From contig NZ_JYJG01000253.1 of NCBI RefSeq assembly GCF_000955955.1, positions 1 through 17,183 of the forward strand: 17,183 nucleotides of DNA. Direction: 5' to 3'. Position 1 is the stretch's first letter. Every line of letters starts with the position of its first letter. Positions 13,640 to 17,183 of this stretch are shown one piece after another. The DNA comes from Lentzea aerocolonigenes (GTDB taxonomy: Bacteria; Actinomycetota; Actinomycetes; Mycobacteriales; Pseudonocardiaceae). The notes under the pieces were generated by a model that saw nothing but the letters and a program-made list of their open reading frames with translations, did no database searches and had not been told where the DNA came from. The position numbers and the translations under genes were made by a program.

Positions 13640-14190
13640 CGGGATGAATCATGCCTGGTTTCGTGCACCTTCTGCTGCCACGAGTCCAGGAACGGCGACG
13701 TGCGGTGCGGTGCGCCCCGGCGCCCCTTCGACCACACGACCTGGCCGGGCACCCGCACGGCCTTGAACAGCACGACCAGTCCCTCGGCGAGAAGACCCGC
13801 TCCGACCACGAGCATCAGCCCGTTGCCGGACTGCACCGCGCCGGGGTCGATCAGGTTCATCACGAACACGGCGGCGAGCCGCGCGGCGATGCTGGCCAGC
13901 CACAGCACGATCGTCATGGCGGTGTAGCGGAGCATCACGATGCCGTTCTGTTCGTACGTGCGGATCGTCAGCCCCCTCAGCAGGCCGAAGACGACGCTGA
14001 GCGCCGCGCTGGCCACGAGGAACACGATCGCGGTCAGCGAGTGCACGGACGTCTGCGTCAGCCCGATGATCCCGAGCACCGCCGGGAGCACGAGCAGCCG
14101 CTTGCCCACCGCGGGCTCCCCCATCAGCCGGCGCGCCATCACGTAGATGATCGCGGCGGCGATCAGCACAATCTGCACAGTCCCTGTCAT
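13636..14190 (-). CDS. DUF1453/CcdC-like membrane protein, first gene of a two-component operon
   Basis: 184 residues with about five hydrophobic helices (roughly 3-20, 31-47, 51-72, 84-111, 123-146). A basic cytoplasmic tail (VWSKGRRGAPHRTSPFLDSWQQKVHETRHDSSR) follows. The start MTGTVQIVLIAAAIIYVMARRLMGEPAVGKRLLVLPAVLGI resembles small actinobacterial DUF1453 proteins; I am only moderately sure of that family. Its TGA overlaps the kinase ATG as ATGA, so it is probably made in fixed ratio with the kinase and could act as accessory sensor or inhibitor. The ATG at 14190 lies 115 bp from the divergent DedA start. Confidence 0.8.
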   Translation of the reverse strand: MTGTVQIVLIAAAIIYVMARRLMGEPAVGKRLLVLPAVLGIIGLTQTSVHSLTAIVFLVASAALSVVFGLLRGLTIRTYEQNGIVMLRYTAMTIVLWLASIAARLAAVFVMNLIDPGAVQSGNGLMLVVGAGLLAEGLVVLFKAVRVPGQVVWSKGRRGAPHRTSPFLDSWQQKVHETRHDSSR

Positions 14191-14210
14191 GGCCTCAACG
14201 TTAGGAATTC

Positions 14211-14237
14211 GCGCAGGTCAGCGCGTGGACCCTGCGC
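14211..14237. repeat. Imperfect hairpin upstream of the two-component operon
   Basis: GCGCAGG (14211-14217) pairs with CCTGCGC (14231-14237). An alternative pairing adds GGTC/GACC inside with one bulge. It lies 20 bp upstream of the DUF1453-like start, where it could be part of the leader or an operator. Confidence 0.3.
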
Positions 14238-14244
14238 TGTAGCC

Positions 14245-14268
14245 CGGGTGGAGATCCGTCTCCACCCG
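14245..14268. promoter_or_regulatory. 24-bp inverted repeat between divergent operon and DedA gene
   Basis: Arms CGGGTGGAGA (14245-14254) and TCTCCACCCG (14259-14268) are perfect over 10 bp around TCCG. It is the strongest dyad in the window. It lies 54 bp from the DUF1453-like start and 37 bp from the DedA start. There is no T-run on either side, so an operator is more likely than a terminator. Confidence 0.5.
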
Positions 14269-14305
14269 TGGGTTGAGGGACGGGGCAAAACGGGTAAATC
14301 AGGTC

Positions 14306-14899
14306 ATGGAGTGGATCACGCGGCTGATGGAGGCGCTGGGATCGCCGGGCGCGGGGCTCGCGGTCGCGCTGGAGAACGTGTTCCCGCCGGTGCCGAGCGA
14401 GGTGATCCTGCCGCTGGCCGGGTTCACCGCGGGGCAGGGCAAGATCTCGCTGCTCGCGGCCATTCTGTGGACCACGGCGGGCTCGGTCGCCGGCGCGCTG
14501 GTGCTGTACTTCCTGGGCGCCTGGCTCGGTTTGGAGCGGTTGCGGCGCATCGCCGAGCGCGTGCCGTTCGTCTCGGTGTCCGATGTGGACAAAGCCGACG
14601 CGTGGTTCGACAGGCACGGCAACGCCGCCGTGTTCGTCGGTCGGATGGTGCCCGTGGTGCGGAGCCTGATCTCCATCCCGGCCGGGGTGTCCGGGATGCC
14701 GCTCGGCCGGTTCACCCTCTACACCGCGGCGGGCAGCCTGGTGTGGAACTCCGCGCTGATCCTCGCCGGGTACGCGCTCGGCGAGAACTACGAGTTGATC
14801 GACCGTTACCTGGGCTGGGTCTCGACGGCGGTGCTCGCCGCGCTGGCCATCGCCATCGCCTGGTTCGTGGTCTCGCGCTTGAAGGCGCGCCGCTCGTAG
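14306..14899 (+). CDS. DedA-family membrane protein
   Basis: 197 residues from ATG 14306 (MEWITRLMEALG). Family motifs are clear: ENVFPPVPSEVILPLAGF (23-40) in the first re-entrant helix, GSVAGALVLYFLGAWLG, FVGRMVPVVRSLISIPAGVSGMPLGRF (110-136) with the conserved arginines, and GSLVWNSALILAGYALG, followed by a last helix to about 190. DedA proteins are membrane-potential-dependent transporters; some flip undecaprenyl phosphate or other lipids, and mutants lose resistance to cationic peptides. A TTG 33 bp upstream in frame is unlikely because the protein fits the family from ATG. Weak AGG precedes the start. The last 94 bp overlap the convergent MFS gene. Confidence 0.92.
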   Translation: MEWITRLMEALGSPGAGLAVALENVFPPVPSEVILPLAGFTAGQGKISLLAAILWTTAGSVAGALVLYFLGAWLGLERLRRIAERVPFVSVSDVDKADAWFDRHGNAAVFVGRMVPVVRSLISIPAGVSGMPLGRFTLYTAAGSLVWNSALILAGYALGENYELIDRYLGWVSTAVLAALAIAIAWFVVSRLKARRS

Positions 14900-16032
14900 A
14901 CCACCGACGCGGCGGCGATCGCCAAGCCCGCCAGCGAAAGCGCCACACCGACCCACGCCGTGCTGGTGTAACCCCAGCCCGCCGCGATCGCGAGGCCACC
15001 GAGCCACGCGCCCGCGCCGTTCGCGACGTTGAGCGACGAGTGGTTCGACGAGGACGCCAGCGACGGCGCGTCCGGCGAGGCGTCCATCAGCCGGATCTGC
15101 AGTGCCGCGGCCAGAATCTGCACCACGAACCCGAGCAGGAACAGGTTGACGAACAGGAACACGGGAACCGTCGCCGTCAGTCCAAAAAGGACCAGGATCA
15201 GGCAGACCGCGATCAGGCCGCCGAACACCGAGCCCATCGCGGACCGGTCGACGAACCTGCCGCCGAAGGTCGCGCCCAGGGTCATGCCGAGGCCGAACAC
15301 CGCGAGCATCCACGGGACCGCCGTCTGCGAAAGCCCCGCGACCTCGGTCGTCAGCGGCGCGACATAGGAGTAGACGGCGAACATCCCGCCGAAGCCGATC
15401 ATGCCGGTGAAGATCGCGAACCACACCGTCGGCCGGCCGAACGCGCGGACCTCGCCCTTCATCGACGCGCCCTCGACCTTGGCCATCTTCGGCACCCACG
15501 CTCCGATGGCCGCCGCCGTGATGAGGGCGATCACCGCCACCGCCAGGTACGCCGTGCGCCACCCGATCTGCTGCCCCGCCGCCGTAGCGAGCGGCACGCC
15601 GACGAGGTTCGCCACGGTCAGACCGACCATCACGCGCGCAACAGCCGTACCGCGCCGTTCGGGTGCCACGAGCGTTGCCGCCACCACCGCCGCGATGCCG
15701 AAGAACGCGCCGTGCGGCAGTCCGGCGACAAACCGGGCGATCAGGAGCAGGTTCTTGTCCTGCGCCGCGGCACTCAGTCCGTTGCCCAACGCCACCGCGA
15801 GCATCAGCCCGATGAGCATCCCCTTGCGCGGCAGCTTCGCCCCGAGCACCGCGATCAACGGCGCTCCGACCACCACGCCGGCGGCGTAGAGGCTGATCGC
15901 GTGCCCCGCCTCGTAGTCCGGGATCTTGAACGTCTCCGCGATCTGCGGCAGCAGCCCCATCGTCGCGAACTCGGTCGTACCGATGCCGAACCCGCCGAGC
16001 GCGAGCGCGGTCATGGCGCGGGTGGTGTTCAC
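14806..16032 (-). CDS. MFS transporter, DHA1 (AraJ/YdhP-like) family
   Basis: 408 residues with 12 helices. The start carries the DHA1 drug/arabinose-efflux signature FGIGTTEFATMGLLPQIA (15-32), then GVVVGAPLIAVLGAKLPRKGML (motif A, 52-73) and LPHGAFFGIAAVVAATLVAPERRG. It should export a small compound by proton antiport; the substrate is unknown. GTG 16032 is preceded by AAGGGGAGCC, giving a ribosome binding site 4-6 nt away. It starts 14 bp after the stop of the paralogous MFS gene, so the two form a tandem operon. Its C-terminal tail (RRAFKRETTNQAMAMASAASTAVETQPR) is encoded antisense to the DedA 3' end, a 94-bp overlap. Confidence 0.92.
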   Translation of the reverse strand: MNTTRAMTALALGGFGIGTTEFATMGLLPQIAETFKIPDYEAGHAISLYAAGVVVGAPLIAVLGAKLPRKGMLIGLMLAVALGNGLSAAAQDKNLLLIARFVAGLPHGAFFGIAAVVAATLVAPERRGTAVARVMVGLTVANLVGVPLATAAGQQIGWRTAYLAVAVIALITAAAIGAWVPKMAKVEGASMKGEVRAFGRPTVWFAIFTGMIGFGGMFAVYSYVAPLTTEVAGLSQTAVPWMLAVFGLGMTLGATFGGRFVDRSAMGSVFGGLIAVCLILVLFGLTATVPVFLFVNLFLLGFVVQILAAALQIRLMDASPDAPSLASSSNHSSLNVANGAGAWLGGLAIAAGWGYTSTAWVGVALSLAGLAIAAASVVYERRAFKRETTNQAMAMASAASTAVETQPR

Positions 16033-16046
16033 GGCTCCCCTTCAGA

Positions 16047-17150
16047 CTAGTTAGCAAGCGGAACGATTTTACGGTCGTTCTGACGCGCTTCAGAAGCCTT
16101 CCCGGCGGTGCCGCTGCTCACACGCTCCTCGAGCGAGATCGAGATCACCGCCACCACGAGACCAGCCACGGCCAGCAGCGCGCCGATCCAGTTCGGCGCC
16201 GTGTACCCGAGGCCGTGCTCGATCGCCAGCCCACCGAGCCACGCCCCGCCGGCGTTGCCGAGGTTGAACGCCGCGATGTTCGCCGCACTGGCCAGCGCCG
16301 GCGCCCCCGCCGCGGTCTGCATGCCCCGCATCTGCAACGGCGGAACCGTCGCGAACCCGGCCGCGCCGAACAACACGATCGTGATCGCGGCCAGCGGCAT
16401 CGAGTGCGCGGTGAACACGAACGCCGTCAGGACCACGGCCAAGCTGCTCAGGATGATCACGGTGCTCTTCATCACCGACCGGTCGGCTGCCTTGCCGCCG
16501 AGCAGATTGCCCGCGAACAACCCCACGCCGAACAGCACCAACAGCCACGTGACCGCTCCGGTTGAGAAGCCCGCGACCTGCGTCATCATCGGCGCGATGC
16601 AGGTGAACGACGCGAAGACGCCCGCGAACCCGAGCGCGGTCATCAGCAGTGCGAGCCACACCTGCGGGTTCCGGAACACGGCCAGTTCGCTGCGCAGATC
16701 GTTGGACTGCGCTTGCTGCTGGGGCACCAGCAACAGGATCCCGAGCAGGCCGATCACGCCCAGCCCCGTGACCGCCCAGAACGTCGACTGCCATCCCAGC
16801 GCCTGCCCGAGCGCCGTCCCCATCGGCACGCCCAGCACGTTCGCCACGGTCAGACCGGTGAACATCAACGCGATAGCGCTCGCTTTGCGTTGCGGCGCCA
16901 CGAGGTCAGCAGCAACAACCGACCCGACGCCGAAGAACGCCCCGTGCGCCAGCGCCGCGATGACGCGCCCGCTCATGAGCACCTCGTAGGTGTTCGCGAG
17001 CGCCGAGACGAGGTTGCCCGCGATGAACAGCACCATCAGCGCCATGAGCATCTTCTTGCGCGGCAACCGCCCACCCAGCACGGTCAGCAACGGCGCGCCC
17101 ACCACCACCCCGAGCGCGTAGCCGGAGATCAGCAGCCCCGGTGAACCCGG
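16047..17150 (-). CDS. MFS transporter (DHA1), tandem paralogue, 5' end disrupted or incomplete
   Basis: The open frame gives helices 2-12 of a DHA1 transporter: GLLISGYALGVVVGAPLLTVLGGRLPRKKML, then LAHGAFFGVGSVVAADLVAPQRK and a C-terminus ending in IVPLAN with TAG at 16047-16049. It aligns closely with the downstream paralogue, and the tandem is separated by 14 bp. The expected first helix with the GTTEF...MGLLP motif is missing. In the same frame a TGA occurs at 17151-17153 and another at 17178-17180, and no start lies between 17150 and the first GTG at 17108. The adjacent bases form palindromes, which looks intergenic. Either the gene is a 5'-truncated or frameshifted pseudogene, or the window end carries an assembly error. 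A GTG-17108 start would give 353 residues lacking helix 1. Confidence 0.8.
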   Translation of the reverse strand, partial: PGSPGLLISGYALGVVVGAPLLTVLGGRLPRKKMLMALMVLFIAGNLVSALANTYEVLMSGRVIAALAHGAFFGVGSVVAADLVAPQRKASAIALMFTGLTVANVLGVPMGTALGQALGWQSTFWAVTGLGVIGLLGILLLVPQQQAQSNDLRSELAVFRNPQVWLALLMTALGFAGVFASFTCIAPMMTQVAGFSTGAVTWLLVLFGVGLFAGNLLGGKAADRSVMKSTVIILSSLAVVLTAFVFTAHSMPLAAITIVLFGAAGFATVPPLQMRGMQTAAGAPALASAANIAAFNLGNAGGAWLGGLAIEHGLGYTAPNWIGALLAVAGLVVAVISISLEERVSSGTAGKASEARQNDRKIVPLAN

Positions 17151-17163
17151 TCACCCCCGAAAC

Positions 17164-17182
17164 GATGAAGGGAACCTTCATC
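17164..17182. repeat. Perfect palindromic element at the window edge
   Basis: GATGAAGG-GAA-CCTTCATC has perfect 8-bp arms. Directly beside it (17140-17155) is GGTGA-ACCCGG-TCACC. As far as I recall, palindromes of the TGAAGG...CCTTCA kind recur between genes in Pseudonocardiales genomes. Their presence at the expected 5' coding end of the MFS gene suggests non-coding DNA there. Confidence 0.45.
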
Positions 17183-17183
17183 C

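Noticed and set aside
14245..14268. Reading the 24-bp inverted repeat as a terminator
   Set aside because: It lies between divergent starts and has no T-run on either strand, so no transcript needs to end there.
13651..16050. A 799-codon open frame on the plus strand
   Set aside because: It runs antisense through the kinase operon promoter and the MFS gene, is rich in Arg/His/Asp/Gly as expected for GC-rich shadow frames, and has no domain or start signal. The DedA gene and the MFS gene explain the region.
1..17183. CRISPR, tRNA, insertion sequence or phage features
   Set aside because: I looked for regularly spaced repeats, cloverleaf-like sequences, transposase motifs and terminal repeats and found none that hold up.

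Overview
The window is high-GC DNA with dense gene packing, frequent GTG starts, SARP/AfsR-type regulation, Hanks-type Ser/Thr kinase signalling with an FHA partner, and large secreted proteases. This points to a filamentous actinomycete, most likely order Pseudonocardiales (Lentzea/Saccharothrix/Amycolatopsis-like). That placement is inferred from gene content; there is no rRNA to test it. I see no tRNA, rRNA, CRISPR array, transposase or phage gene.

Layout. (1) 1-2490, plus strand: the C-terminal part of a probable secreted subtilisin-like protease, then a membrane-anchored metallophosphoesterase. (2) 2477-3921, minus strand: a membrane-anchored surface protein and a histidine phosphatase, coupled by a GTGA start/stop overlap. 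(3) 4102-7982, a regulatory block: a short AfsR-like SARP with an NB-ARC ATPase domain (plus), an FHA-domain protein (minus), and a divergent transmembrane Ser/Thr kinase with a duplicated cysteine-rich ectodomain (plus). By eye, the only two TTA codons in the window lie in this SARP and this kinase. (4) 7942-11423, minus strand: a Tat-secreted jelly-roll/polysaccharide-lyase-like protein, a short cytoplasmic gamma-glutamyltransferase-family protein and a SetA-like MFS exporter. (5) 11699-11965, plus strand: a small secreted protein, divergent from the lyase-like gene. (6) 11970-14190, minus strand: a translationally coupled trio of DUF1453-like membrane protein, NarL-family histidine kinase and response regulator. 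(7) 14306-14899, plus strand: a DedA membrane protein, separated from the trio by a strong 24-bp inverted repeat. (8) 14806-17183, minus strand: two tandem DHA1 MFS paralogues. The upstream one loses its reading frame near the window edge, where a perfect 19-bp palindrome lies.

How the genes may work together. The most coherent unit is block 3: an extracellular-sensing kinase, a phosphothreonine-binding protein with a possible DNA-binding tail, and a SARP. TTA codons in the two outer genes suggest developmental (bldA-type) gating. Block 6 looks like a two-component system with a dedicated membrane accessory protein. Neither block is proven; both are inferred from domains, spacing and overlaps. 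The other genes (exporters, DedA, hydrolases) are ordinary envelope and export functions. No biosynthetic core enzyme is present, so I do not call a biosynthetic gene cluster.
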